Assembly (NCBI RefSeq): GCF_014898055.3
Contig: NW_023601433.1
Coordinates: forward strand, 17,966,141-18,030,140
From: Talpa occidentalis
Taxonomy: Eukaryota; Chordata; Mammalia; Eulipotyphla; Talpidae
Reading direction: 5' to 3'
DNA length: 64,000 nt
The position numbers and the translations under genes were made by a program. Below the pieces are notes generated by a model. That model was not told the origin of the DNA. It made no database searches and saw only the letters and a program-made list of their open reading frames with translations. The number at the start of each line of letters is the position of its first letter. Within the stretch, counting starts at the first letter, position 1. Positions 23,366-35,015 of the stretch are shown here, piece after piece.

Positions 23366-25680
23366 GAGGTATTTGCTTTTCTGTTTACCTGCTGTCAGCA
23401 CATGACTCTAACAGCTTACCCAGAAATTTTTGCCTCCACTTCCTCCACCCCCAACTGCCTGCCCTTTTCTCATTGAAAAACAAAACCAAAACTCGCTTGG
23501 AAGGACATGAGCCTGGCGGCTTGTTTGTTTTTCTCTCTACAAGTTATCTCAGGTCCTTTTGGGGGGAATGAATCAGAGTATGAATTAATAAATACTTTTT
23601 CACTGTTTATAAAATATCAAGAACCACTGGCAGTTCCAGAACAGATTTTTGGTGGTTCAAAACAGAAAACCAAAAATAGACATGATTCTTTTCACTTGAG
23701 GGTGCTTTTGTTAGAAGTCGATAGTAGATTGTAAACTTAGTACAATTAATTGCTAATTAGTAAATGTGATGTTAAATTTTGTTAAGTTGATTGTGTGCTG
23801 TTCTGCTACATCAAAATGAAAGTGTGCCAGGCACTGACTGGGTCATTTGTAAGGACTGGTGTGTTTCCAGTTTTCTGTACCCTGTGCCATCCTTTTGGGA
23901 TCCCGCCTGAAAGCCCCGGGACTGAGCAGTGCCGCCACCTTGTTGGGCACCGAACTTCCATTTTCATCTCCCCAGAGGTGAGATGACAGCACCTGCTCGG
24001 GGCCAGTGGGCAGCTGCTTTCCATTCAAACTCTCTCTCAGCCCCACGCTGTGTTTGTTCTCAGATCAGATGCCCTGAGGCTTAAAGCAGCTCAAACTTGC
24101 TTTCTCTTTCTAGCTTCTTGGCCCCTTAAGTGCTCGCAGTCTTCCGTGGTCCTCAACTCTGGTGTTTGTCCTCCCAGCCCTTGAGTTTGACACAGCTGCC
24201 TCTGTTAGCTCCTCTGCCCTCTTGTAGTTGTCTCCTTACCTTCCTGACCTCTTCATGGCCATGGTGGGTGAAGCTGAAATGTATTGGGGAAAGCAGTGTG
24301 GCATGTGGCATGTTGGGTACATCTCAGTGTTTCTTATTCTAGGTTCTTGGCCATTCAGTTTCCACTTTGGGAACTTTTTTTTTTTTTTTTAATGAACTTT
24401 AAAGCAGTTTTAAGAAGAAGTTTATCCAGCTTTTCCAGTTCTTTTTCTTATCTACCTCCACCATCACCTCCACCATCATCTGGAATTAGGTGTTGTGAAC
24501 TAGAGCATAAATGGATTTTGTCAGCTTCCTTAACTGTTACATTTATTTGTGTTGGGCTTTTGATTTAATTATTTCCCATGTCTAATTTTAATGAAATTTT
24601 AGGATTTTTTTCAGAAACAAAAGATGTTTATTTCTAAAATCAAATAATTGAAACTAGTTAAATTTTATAAAAGACTTTAATTCATTATAAGAGATTTTTA
24701 AAATCTTGATTATATATGAATGTAATTTTATAATTTTACTACTTTTCCAGAGTTTTAATTAGGTTAAATGAAAATTATCTCTTCCTAGTATATTTACTGA
24801 GTCATTATTTAAAAATTTTTTAGAATGAAGGTAACCTAAAAATATTTTGAAGGATTGATGTCCCTTAAATATTTGATATTTTTTATGATTTATATTTAAG
24901 ATATGTGTTTTCCCACAATAATGAAAAGTTTTTGAATTAAAACTTAATCTATTAAAATAGATTAAGATAAAAAGAAAAGGCTGAACATTAAGTAATAAAA
25001 TAAGAGATGGTCTCACATTTGGACTTGTGTATCTTGAAAATTCTTCTCAACCTTTTTCATGTTACTACATGAAGCAGTGGCAGCAAGCTGAGTGTTCTGG
25101 TACCATCCAACAAAATGTCCATCTTATATTGCAAAGATTTGTAATTTGTTAAAGGTCTGGAAGGGCAAGTAAGAAGCAAAACTCTTTTGTGGGTTTACGC
25201 ATGGCCCTCCTGTGAGTCTTGAAGCTAGTTACAAGGCTGCACAGTTGCTAGAATCCAAATACGTTACAGAATTCAGCATGACTTAATTTGCCAGCTTGCC
25301 AGGAAACTCCAATTACTGTGTTAGGAACTAGTAAAGGAAAAAAATTGACATTGTGCTTCTGAATAATACTTTTCAGTAGACCTTTTGATAATGACAGGAT
25401 TCCATAGATAGTTCTTACCCAGAAGGTTATGAAATCACAACAAGTTGCACTTCAAGATGAATCAATAGCAGTTACTAATTAAGATTGAGTAATGACTGTG
25501 GAACACTTGAAGACAAATTGGCGGAAGAACAAAATTTGTGTCCAACTACCATGTTTTCAAAATTCTTGATGATAAGTGAATATATCAAAGCAAATATGAT
25601 GCTCTCGAAATATTGCACACATTTATTTACTGGATTGTAGGAGCACTAATCAGAAGTGTAAAGCCTGTGATTTTTATCAT
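23366..25680. other. Unassigned noncoding stretch
   Basis: 23800-24350 is GC-richer with several short frames; 24560-25020 is very AT-rich. No recognisable exon or repeat. Confidence 0.35.
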
Positions 25681-25696
25681 TCAAGGGATTTTTTTT

Positions 25697-25956
25697 TAAG
25701 ATTTATTTTATTTATACAAGAACCAGGGTACAGGCCAGATGCGTGGGAGGGTGAGAGGATTCAGCAGAGACAGAGTGGGGAACAGAACAGGCAGACTGAC
25801 GAAGTACACTGCTGAGGGGAGCAGCGGGCGCGACAGGAGAGGTCTGTCATGCCATGTGGGACCCTCGCTGGCCAGCTGGAATCGAACTGGTGCTGCAGAG
25901 GCTGCGGACAGCTTCACAGCACTGCACTCAACCGCCTGCGCCACCGGGGGAGGCCC
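25697..25956 (-). mobile_element. tRNA-derived SINE copy 15
   Basis: Perfect 16-bp target duplication tcaagggatttttttt (25681-25696 and 25957-25972). Head complete in reverse (gcgccaccgggggaggccc). Confidence 0.95.
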
Positions 25957-26344
25957 TCAAGGGATTTTTTTTCCACATAAGCTTTTTTGTATAAAAATGA
26001 GCTGGAAAGCTGAATTCTTTATAAAGTGATGTACAAAAGTAGTGCTCTAACAACATACTGCCTTTAAAGTTTAATTTTGACCTCATCTCCCTTCTCTTCA
26101 CTTTATGCAAAGAAATGGCATCCGTATACCAACCTCTGCTTCAAGTGTTACTATACCAAAAGGAGGGTTAGGTCAAAAGTTGAGTATAAGAAAATGAATT
26201 TCTTTGGGAATGATTTTCACTTTGTAGGTTTGTGGGAAGATGGTTATTGTTAACTTGAAAATCTCTTACTTAGGATGTAAAAATACAAGCTTGAACTTTT
26301 GTTTTCAAGTTTGCTTACCTATATTATCTGCTTTGGAGGTAATC

Positions 26345-28345
26345 GTTTTAAATCTCAATAAATATATGGCTCCATACCATGCCCACTGCCAATGTTCAAT
26401 AACCCACCCTGTTCTATTCCATTCATTAAGCCTCCCCGCACGTCCCAACCTACCATTTTCCCCCTCTGGTTTCCTCAGTTTTGCAGTCAGATGTTAAGAG
26501 TTTATTATTGATTTGGTTTTAACTGACCCTTTGCTATGTTTCTCTATATATCACATATAAGAGAGACCATCTGATATTTGCCTTTTTCCTTCTGACCTAT
26601 TTTGCTTAGCATTACCCTTTCCAGTTCCATTCATGTTGTCACAAATGGGAAGAATTCATTCTTTTTTTTTTTTTTATAGCTAGTGGTGTGTGTGTGTTTG
26701 TGCACGTGCACATGTGTATATATTTTCCTGATCCATTCCTCTGTTCTTGGGCACATAGGCTGTTTCCATGTCTTAGCTATTGTGAGTAGGGCTGCAGTGA
26801 ACCTTGGAGTACATGTACCTCTTTGAGTTAGTGTTTTTGTATTTGTATAGATACCTCAGAGTGGAATTGTTGGATCATATGGAAGATCTATTTTTAATAT
26901 TTCAATTTTGTCAATACTGATTTGCATAGGGGCTGGACTAGTCCACATTCCAACAGTGTAAGAGGGCTCATTTTCCTCCACATCTTTGTTTCTAGTGTAT
27001 TTGGTGTGGGCCATTCTCACAGATGTAAGGTGGTATATCATTGTGATTTTTGATCTGCATTTCCCTCATGATAAGTGATGATGAACATTTTTACATGTGG
27101 CTGTTGGCCATTAGTATGTCTCCTTTGGAGAAGTGTCTTTTTAGCTCTTCTGCCCATTTTTTGATTGGGCTGTTTTCTTTTTGTTGAGTTATATGAGTTC
27201 TTTGTCAGATGCATTATGTGAAAATATTCTCTTTCATTCAGTAAGGGTGTCTTTTTGTTTTAATTATCGTTTCTTTCACTGTGCAGAAGCTTTTTAGTTT
27301 GATGTAATCCCATTTGTTTATATTTGCTTTTGCTTCTTCTGCTATTGGAGATGAATCCCCAAAGACATTTCTGTAGCTAATGTTGTGGAGTGTTTTGCCT
27401 ACATTTTCTTCAATATATTTCATAGTTTTGGGCCTTTTTTTTTTTGGGAGGATTTTTTTTTTAAGATTTATTTATTTATTTATACAAGCACTGGGTACAG
27501 TCAGAAGCACAGGAGGGTGAGAGAATTCACCAGAGACAGAGTGGGGAGCAGAACAGGCAGACTGATGAAATATACTGCTGAGGGATGCAGCGGATGTGGC
27601 AGGAGAGGTCTGCGCGCCATTGGGACCCTCGCAGGCGGCTGGGGATTGAACTGGTGCTGTAGAGGCTGGGGGCAGCTTCGCAGCCCAGCGCTCAACTGCT
27701 GTGCCACCAGGGGAGGCCCTAGTTTTGGGTCTTATATCCATGTCTTTAATCCATTGTGAGTTAATTTTGTGTCAAGTATGGGATGGTGATCTACTTTCCT
27801 TTTTTTTTTTTTTTTTTTGCATATGGTTGTCCAGCTTTTTCAACACCATTTGTTGAAGAGATTCTCCTTTCTCTGTGCTATATTCTTAACTCCTTTGTCA
27901 TAGATTAACTGTCTGTAGCTGTGCAGGTTTATCTCTGGGTTTTCAACTCTATTTCATTGGTTTGTGTGTCTGTTTTTGTTCTGGTAACATACTGTTTTTA
28001 TTACTATTGCTTTGTAGTATATAGTCTGAGACATGAGTGTGTGATATCACCACTCTTCCTCTTTTTTGTCAGGATTATTTTGTTTATTAGGGTTCTTTTG
28101 TGGTTTCATGTGAATTTCAGTCTTCTCTTTCTTTGAAGAATGCCATTGGAGTCTTGTTAGGGATTGTACCGAATCCATATATTGCTTTGGGGGGGATAGC
28201 ATTTTAACAATGTTTGTTCTTCCAATCCATGAGCAGGGATTCTCTTTCCATTTCCTTATGTCTTCCTGCATTTCTTTCAACAGCGTCTCACAGCTTTCAT
28301 TGTATGGGCCCTTCATTTCCTTCATTAAGTTTACTCCAGGGTGTT
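26345..28345 (-). mobile_element. L1 3' half (ORF2 C-terminal part and 3' UTR), minus strand
   Basis: On the minus strand the text decodes to pieces of L1 ORF2: WDYIKLKSFCT (within 27238-27423), PCSWIGRTNIVKM (within 28047-28325) and LPYDPTIPL (within 26856-27041). Stops and frameshifts between these pieces show it is dead. It is 5'-truncated near 28345 and carries SINE copy 16. Confidence 0.88.
27433..27719 (-). mobile_element. tRNA-derived SINE copy 16, type B
   Basis: Inserted in the L1 with target duplication tagttttggg (27423-27432 and 27720-27729). A second short block (gggaggattt) sits between the T-run and the body in its tail region. Confidence 0.92.
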
Positions 28346-28399
28346 TAATTCCATGCTTGAATACCTTAATGAGTTTAATAGAAAACCCCCAAGAATTGT

Positions 28400-28541
28400 G
28401 TATTACTTTCTATTGATAATAAAAATTTAAACTTTGTGGTGACAAACATTTGAGGAAGTGTGAACTTCTCCCTGTAAATCATTGACGATGTTGTAAACTA
28501 GTGTCACCTCAATAAAAATAAATACATAAAAGTAAAAATAA
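28400..28541 (+). mobile_element. Possible L1 3' end ahead of SINE copy 17
   Basis: The segment ends cctcaataaaaataaataca, a polyadenylation signal and A-rich tail, and resembles an L1 3' terminus in sense. Too short to be sure. Confidence 0.3.
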
Positions 28542-28557
28542 AAAAAAGTAAAAATTC

Positions 28558-28841
28558 GGGCCTCCCCAGTGGTGCAGCATTTGAGTGCTGGGTTGCGAAG
28601 CTGCCCGCAGCCTCTGCAGCGCTGGTTCGATCCCCGGCTGCTCCCCAGCCACCAGAGGAGGGTCCCGCATGGCACTCAGACCTCTCCTGCCGCCCGCTGC
28701 TCCCCTCAGCAGTGTACTTCGGTCCTTCTGCCTGCTCTGCTCCCCGCTCTGGCTCTGGTGAATTCTCTCACTCTCCCGTGCTTCTGACTGTACCCAGTGC
28801 TTGTATAAATAAATAAATAAATAAATAAATAAATATTTTTT
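28558..28841 (+). mobile_element. tRNA-derived SINE copy 17, type B
   Basis: Perfect 16-bp target duplication aaaaaagtaaaaattc (28542-28557 and 28842-28857). B box intact (ggttcgatcccc), long (AAAT)n tail. Confidence 0.96.
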
Positions 28842-28969
28842 AAAAAAGTAAAAATTCAACTTAGGGATATTAAGAATAAAAATGGACACTGATTCTGTTC
28901 AGTGAATGTTGTACACAAAAGAATAATTAAGACTAATAGAGCACATGCATGTTTGAACAAAAAATCTTT

Positions 28970-29100
28970 AAAAAGGCTGTCAGAGCAGTTTTAGGTTTAT
29001 AGCAAAGTTGAGTGGAAGATGCAGAGATCGTCCACCTCTCCTCTGCTCCACGCATGCAAAACCTCTGCCACTGCTAACGTAGCTAACATGTGTTAAGAAT
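28970..29100. mobile_element. Old L1 3' UTR-type fragment
   Basis: tcagagcagttttaggttta and agcaaagttgagtggaag match a phrase common in old L1 3' regions of mammals. Short and diverged. Confidence 0.4.
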
Positions 29101-29104
29101 GGTG

Positions 29105-29950
29105 AGTCTGCATTGACACATCATTTTTTTTCCTTTTTAATTTTGTTTTATTTTTTACATCATTGTCCATTTTTAAACAATATTTGCTTCCCCCCCACCC
29201 CCTCAGGTGTAGTCCCTATAGAGTTTCCTTCACCAATGCATCCGTGCACCATGACCTAAGTCCCCTGTGCTCCTCCCTCCCTCCGATCCCTCTCCCTCCT
29301 CCTCCCCTGCAGTATGTCTCTGATTTATAATTACTGGGTTTTGCCTTGTTGTGTTTTGTACTGTTGTTATTATTATTATTTTTAAAGATTTATTTATTTA
29401 TGCAAGAACCGGGGTACAGGCCAGATGCATGGGAGGGTGAGAGGATTCACCAGAGACAGAGCCGGTAACAGAACAGGCAGACTGACGAAATAAACTGCTG
29501 AGGGGAGCAGCGGGTGAGACAGGCGAGGTCTGCTGTGCCATGTGGGACCCTTGCTGGCTGGCCGGCATCGAACTGGTGCTGCAGAGGCTGCAGACAGCTT
29601 CACAGCACTGTGCTCAATCGCCTACGCCACCAGGGGAGGCCCCTGTTATTATTTTTTTTACACTGATGTCTTATTAGGTTCTCCTATAGTCCTGCTATAA
29701 GTGAGGTTTCAAATGGCATGAGTTTATCTTTTTTGATTGCTGAATAATATTCCATTGTGTATGTATACCACATCTTCTTGATCTAGTCATCTGTTTTTGG
29801 GCATTTGGGTTGTTTCCAGGTTTTACCTATTTGTAAATAGTGCTGCAATAAACATAGGTGTACAGGTGTTCTTTTGAATCAGTGTTTTTGTGTCCTTTGG
29901 GTAGATCCCTAATAGTGGAATTGCTGGGTCGTATGGTAGCTCCATTCCCG
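29105..29950 (-). mobile_element. L1 3' end, 5'-truncated, minus strand
   Basis: Antisense L1 ORF2-end wording: gaataatattccattgtgta, gtgctgcaataaacatagg, gtggaattgctgggtcgta. Before it (29170-29310) lies a C-rich stretch that is the reverse of a G-rich L1 3' UTR. It is split by SINE copy 18. Confidence 0.85.
29382..29642 (-). mobile_element. tRNA-derived SINE copy 18
   Basis: Inserted in the L1; flanks on both sides read tgttattatt, so the target duplication is in a TTA-rich stretch and its exact edge is uncertain. Confidence 0.9.
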
Positions 29951-29959
29951 AGTACTTAC

Positions 29960-32900
29960 TCTGTATTAGGGTTCACTCTTGATATTTTACATTTTATGGG
30001 TTTGGACAAATGTACGATGACTTAAATCCACTATTTTAGCACCAGAGAGAGTAATTTCGCAGCCCCAAAAAATCCTATGCTCTCTGCTTACTCATCCCTT
30101 CCTCCCCCTCACCCCTGACAAACACTGGTCTTTTTATGTCTCCATAGTTTTGTTTTTGGAAAACATTATTTTAAACAATCTGATATGAAAAGTTTGGTTA
30201 GATTTAAAGTCTAGTTGCATTACCACAAAATGCATTTATTAATGAAAGAATAGGAAATATGAAATCTTACCGAGCTGTTTAAATGATTATAAAGATCTCA
30301 TATTTTTTATTGGTGAATAAAGTTAGTTGTTGATGAGGGTCCTTCTGAGATGTGAAGAAATCATCTCTCTTAATCAGTTTGTAATCATCACAAACACAGA
30401 ACCCAATATAAAAAATTATGCTAGTGGGAACATGCTTATGTTCCTCATGAAAAAACCCTAAGGTTTCTCTTGGGGGGTTTCTATAAATTCTGTACAATAA
30501 CATCCCTAATACTTTGTGTTTCAGTTAGCTGATCATTGTTTTAGAATATAAGGAAAACGTAGCACATATTTTCCCCTCTAGGTATCAGATAAATAATATT
30601 TTCAACCTGTGCCATGACAGCAGTCACTGAACTGTGTTTGCTACTTTTTAATGCCACGGAGTTGAGTCTCCAATGCTGTCTCTTGACCTTTAATCTACTG
30701 TGGGTAGTGCTGGTGAGGGAAAATTTGAGCTAGAAAACTTAGAACCTCCTAAGGAACTTTGGAAAATTTGTGCAATTTCTGAGAAGTATTTTTATCCTTT
30801 CTGTTGGTCAGACTGACTTAGCTCAAAGAATTTCCAGTTATGACTTAGCCAAATGTACCAACCCATGTTACTTTATGTCAAATGTGTATTTGTTTATATA
30901 TTCACTCAGTATATATTTAATGAGCAACTCTGTGCCAGGCATTTATTATTGTCTCCTTTTCCTAAGGAATATATCCTTTGTGGAGGGGAAAGACACAGAT
31001 ATTTATAAATGTATTAAGTACAGTGATAGATTTCAATAGTCCTGAGGCCCATGATGCAAATGTGAACAGCAGTTGCCATTTGAACTTTAAAAAATTGCCA
31101 TAGTATGTTAGACTTTTGTTTTTAATTATATAAGTCATTCTCAAATAAGTAGTCAATTGTGAAATTAACAAAGTATATAATTTAACATTTTAGTCTTGTG
31201 TTCTATCCTAGCCCCTGTCCCTGGTCCATTTCTCATTTATTTTGCAAAACCATTGCCTGAGTGATAGACAGTTTAGGTCATTCCATGTTTTCTTTGTCAT
31301 GAAGGATGCTTAGTAAATTTTCTTAGACATATATGTTTGCATACACATGTGAACTACATCTATTATGAAAGTTCATAGGGGTAGAATCCTTACTAAAGAA
31401 CGTTTCTCTTTGGTATATTTGCCTGTTATCCTTAGAATTAGTAGGCTTTTCCTTTAAAGATAGCTGAGAACTGGGAGACTTGTGGGTGTGTGGAGGTGGC
31501 AGAAATAGGCTGGAAGGCAGTCATCTAATGGCTGAGCAGCAGCATCTGCAGGGGGCTGTCAAGTGGAAGGAATTTCTGGGTGGCTGCATCTGTCCTCCTC
31601 CTGTCCCTCATCTCCTTTCTGCCACGGGAGCCACCCTGCCCTGGTGTTGTCCTTTGTCTAGACTTGCTCTCCCCCAAAATAGTTGCATGTTACAGAACCT
31701 TCCTTTTCACAGTTCTGATGTCTTGTTGACCTTGGTTGGGCCCCATTCTGGTGATCAGAGCAAAGAAAATCAACCACGCATGTTGCTCCAGTTACTAACT
31801 TTTTCAGGATCTTCCATGAACTCCAAAGAACAAGTTATATGGTGAAATTTCACTCGTCCTAAAAGAAGTAAATACCTGCCCTTGAAGGTGATATTTACTA
31901 TCTCTTCCCTCTCCCCTTCTCCTCTCAGTGCATCTCCACCAACTTTTTAGTTCTTAGGGATATTTCTAACTTTCCTTGCATTGTAACAGAATGAGTACAA
32001 AGATTTAGAGAATAAAAAGGAGGAAATGCTAAAAATAAATGCTTTCTAATTTCCTTTTTATAACAAATTCATGTTTATTGTATGATTATAGATTCCTACT
32101 GGAATCTCCAAATTCCAACCCCCCACTTTATTTATTTTCAAATCCACAATACACAGCAATTACGTCAAGGCCTTTATAGTTTATCCCTTAATTTTGTGCA
32201 GGTTTCCTTATTATATAAATTCAACAGCTCTCCCTTAGGTCGTAATTAAGTTGTTTGTGTGTTTGGGCAGGCCACCTTGATTTACAGCCAACACTTCCCT
32301 GTAGATGAGTAAGATAGCAAGTTGCACCTTGTCTGTTCCTCTTGGCCCTTGCTATACCTGTGATGGTGAGACCTGTTTTTGAGTGTAGGTAGCAGAGTTA
32401 CACAGTTAAGCATAATCTATCCAGAGTTTCATTTTGAGATAAATCTGTTTTATGGCAATCTGCCTAATACTTCTTATTTCCATTCAAGATAATTCTGTTG
32501 GGTAGGTTTTAAGTAATGATTTCTAATCTCACTTTTTATTTACTATTTAAGGTAAAGTAAATCTAGGAATCCTTGACATTGAAAGAGATAAGATGAAATG
32601 ATTAACTTATGATGATTCAGTATTGCTCTATTAGTTAGATTTGCAATAGTCTTGCAAAATCAATATTTAAGAGCCCGCCCAGTGGTTTTAAGTAGTCCCT
32701 CCCGCACCTGACATTTCAATAATGTCATTGCTTTCCAAATGGCAACCTTTTATTTTATCAGGCTCTTTTCTCCCTGCTTCCCTTTCCATAGCATTTTACT
32801 CTTCAGGGCAAAGAAGCAGCCCTTGAGCCAGAAGACACACTCAACCAAGATGTTCATAACTTGGGCAGCTCTGATTTTTTCCCTAGAAATTTTGGCTAGC

Positions 32901-33920
32901 TTGAGAAATTATTGGCTTTGGAATTCTTCTCAAGTGGTTAAGGGGAGAGTAAAAATAATCTTTTTGAGACATCATCACTTTTTCTTAATCCAAGTAGATA
33001 TTTGAAGATAATTCACATAGGAGTGGCTAGAGCAGAATCATCCCTTTTTAATAATTGGGAAATGATATCTTGAGCAATTAAGTGGACACAATAACTTGGT
33101 TTGCTCTATGAAATTGTTGGAAAAACTGAGGAAAAGGCTTTTTTGCTTAATCTAAATATCAACCTACAAGTGATAAGGAAAAATGTGAGTGAACTTTGTT
33201 CCTTTATGAACTTCGTGGGTTTCCTTGGTGTTGACATGGTGGTGCCACGTATTTATTATTTTTCCTTTTTCTGAGTATCCCCTGAATTTGGCCCAGTTTT
33301 TTAGACTGTGGAGGAGTTGGAGCCCGTGTCTTTTACAGGCCCCTTTTCTTTTTCCTTACTTACATTTAGCTGGCTAACCATACGAGTTTTCCCAGCAACC
33401 TTTAAAACTGTGAAATCCTACCTTTAACTCCCAGTCTGTTTTTTGCAGGGACTTGGCATTTCAGTACATTCTCCTACTGTCAATTTTTCTCTTAGCAAAA
33501 AACAAAGATCATTCTCATCTTTAGAGACATGCAAATGAGAAGACACTCATTTTAGGAAACAGAATAAACTTGCAACTATATGGGAGTGGGAGTTTCTGCT
33601 AGACAGGTCTGTCATAAGTGAAAGCTTCTACCACCAGCAGACTATTCACTTGTTAATGTTACCTACATAGGTCCACATTTCACATAGTCCTAAAAGATTA
33701 CTGAGTTTCTAATATCGAGAAATGATATTGCCACCTTGGAACAAAATTTCACCTGGTTGCCTTTTAATCTTGTTGTTTGAGATTAGGGGTAGACATATTT
33801 CTATTCTTTTTACAGACTGAAGAAGACTGGTAGCAGATTGTCTAGAAAATGAAGGCTCTCAATGGGGGAGATGATGCAGGAGATGTGGTGCCAGCTATCT
33901 AGGATCATAACCCAGGCTGA
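29960..33920. other. Unassigned noncoding stretch
   Basis: AT-rich. 30885-30950 (gagcaactctgtgccaggca) may be a MIR/L2 end. A 121-codon frame at 31480-31845 has no recognisable content. No gene supported. Confidence 0.35.
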
Positions 33921-33935
33921 ATAAGATCTGGCTTT

Positions 33936-34199
33936 ATTTAAGATTTATTTATTTTTATACAAGAACCGGGATACAGGCCAGATGCACGGGAGGGTGAGAG
34001 GATTCATCAGAGACAGAGCGGGGAACAGAACAGGCAGACTGACAAAATACACTGCTGAGGAGAGCAGCAGGCAAGACGGGAGAGGTGTGCCGTGCCATGT
34101 GGGATTCTCGCTGACCGGCATTGAATCCGTGCTGCAGAGGCTGCTGACAGCTTCACAGTGTGGTGCTCAACCACCTGTACTACCAGGACCAGGGAGGCC
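33936..34199 (-). mobile_element. tRNA-derived SINE copy 19 (3' unit of a dimer)
   Basis: Its tail abuts the left target repeat agatctggcttt (33924-33935). The head ends at ccagggaggcc and is followed by a 16-base T-rich joint to copy 20. It has no right-hand target repeat of its own. Confidence 0.9.
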
Positions 34200-34215
34200 G
34201 TATTTCTTTATTTTT

Positions 34216-34480
34216 TAAAAAAGATTTATTTATTTATGCATACAGGAACTGGGGTACAGGCCAGAGGTGTGGCGGGTGAAAGGATTCACCAGAGACAGAG
34301 TGGGGAACAGAACAGGTGGATCTGCTGAAATACACTGCTGAGGGGAGCAGTGGGCGAGTCAGGAGAGGTCTGCTGCACCATGTGGATAGCTCCCTTGCTG
34401 GGGATCTAACTCGTGTTGCAGTGGCTGCAGATAGCTTCATAGTGCTACATCTTAACCTCTTGCGCTACCAGGGGGGCCCC
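34216..34480 (-). mobile_element. tRNA-derived SINE copy 20, type A (5' unit of a dimer)
   Basis: Its head abuts the right target repeat agatctggcttt (34481-34492), the partner of the repeat left of copy 19. The two copies share orientation. Confidence 0.92.
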
Positions 34481-34752
34481 AGATCTGGCTTTTAATACCA
34501 CACAGACAACTTCATAAATTCCCACGTAGTCAGGTGCTTTGATTGTTTTTCAGTCCCATCACTCCTTCCTTCCAGATAAAAATTGAGACCTAACAATGAT
34601 TATGGTTCATACTGGGGGATATCTGCCTTAGGTTCCTCTGAATATGACATCCCTCAGTATACTTGAGTCTCTGAAATTAAAGACTAAAACCTCAGGGAAA
34701 ATCTAGATTCAAAATTTTAGAAGTGGAGTTGATTTTAAAATAATCAAATTTT

Positions 34753-35005
34753 GGGGGCCTCCCTGGTGGCCTAGGTGTTAAGTCTCTATACTGTTACCAC
34801 TATGGCATGAGTTGGATTCAGATTCAGGGAGCTGACCCTCATATGGCGCAGCAGACCTCACTAGTCTTGCCTGCTGCTCCCCTCAGCAGTGTATTTCAGT
34901 AGATCCACTTGTTTTGCTCCCTACTCTGTCTCTGGTGAATCCTCTAACCTCCCCTCACCTCCCTCTAGCAATAGTTCTTCTGTGCAAAAAAATAAATAAA
35001 TAAAT
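34753..35005 (+). mobile_element. tRNA-derived SINE copy 21, type A, diverged
   Basis: Target duplications atcaaatttt (34743-34752) and atcaaatgtt (35006-35015), one mismatch. The B box is lost (gttggattcag). It is among the most diverged copies. Confidence 0.88.
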
Positions 35006-35015
35006 ATCAAATGTT

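Noticed and set aside
28047..28325. Possible functional L1 reverse-transcriptase fragment
   Set aside because: It is a short piece of ORF2 in a 5'-truncated, frameshifted and SINE-interrupted L1; no active element remains.
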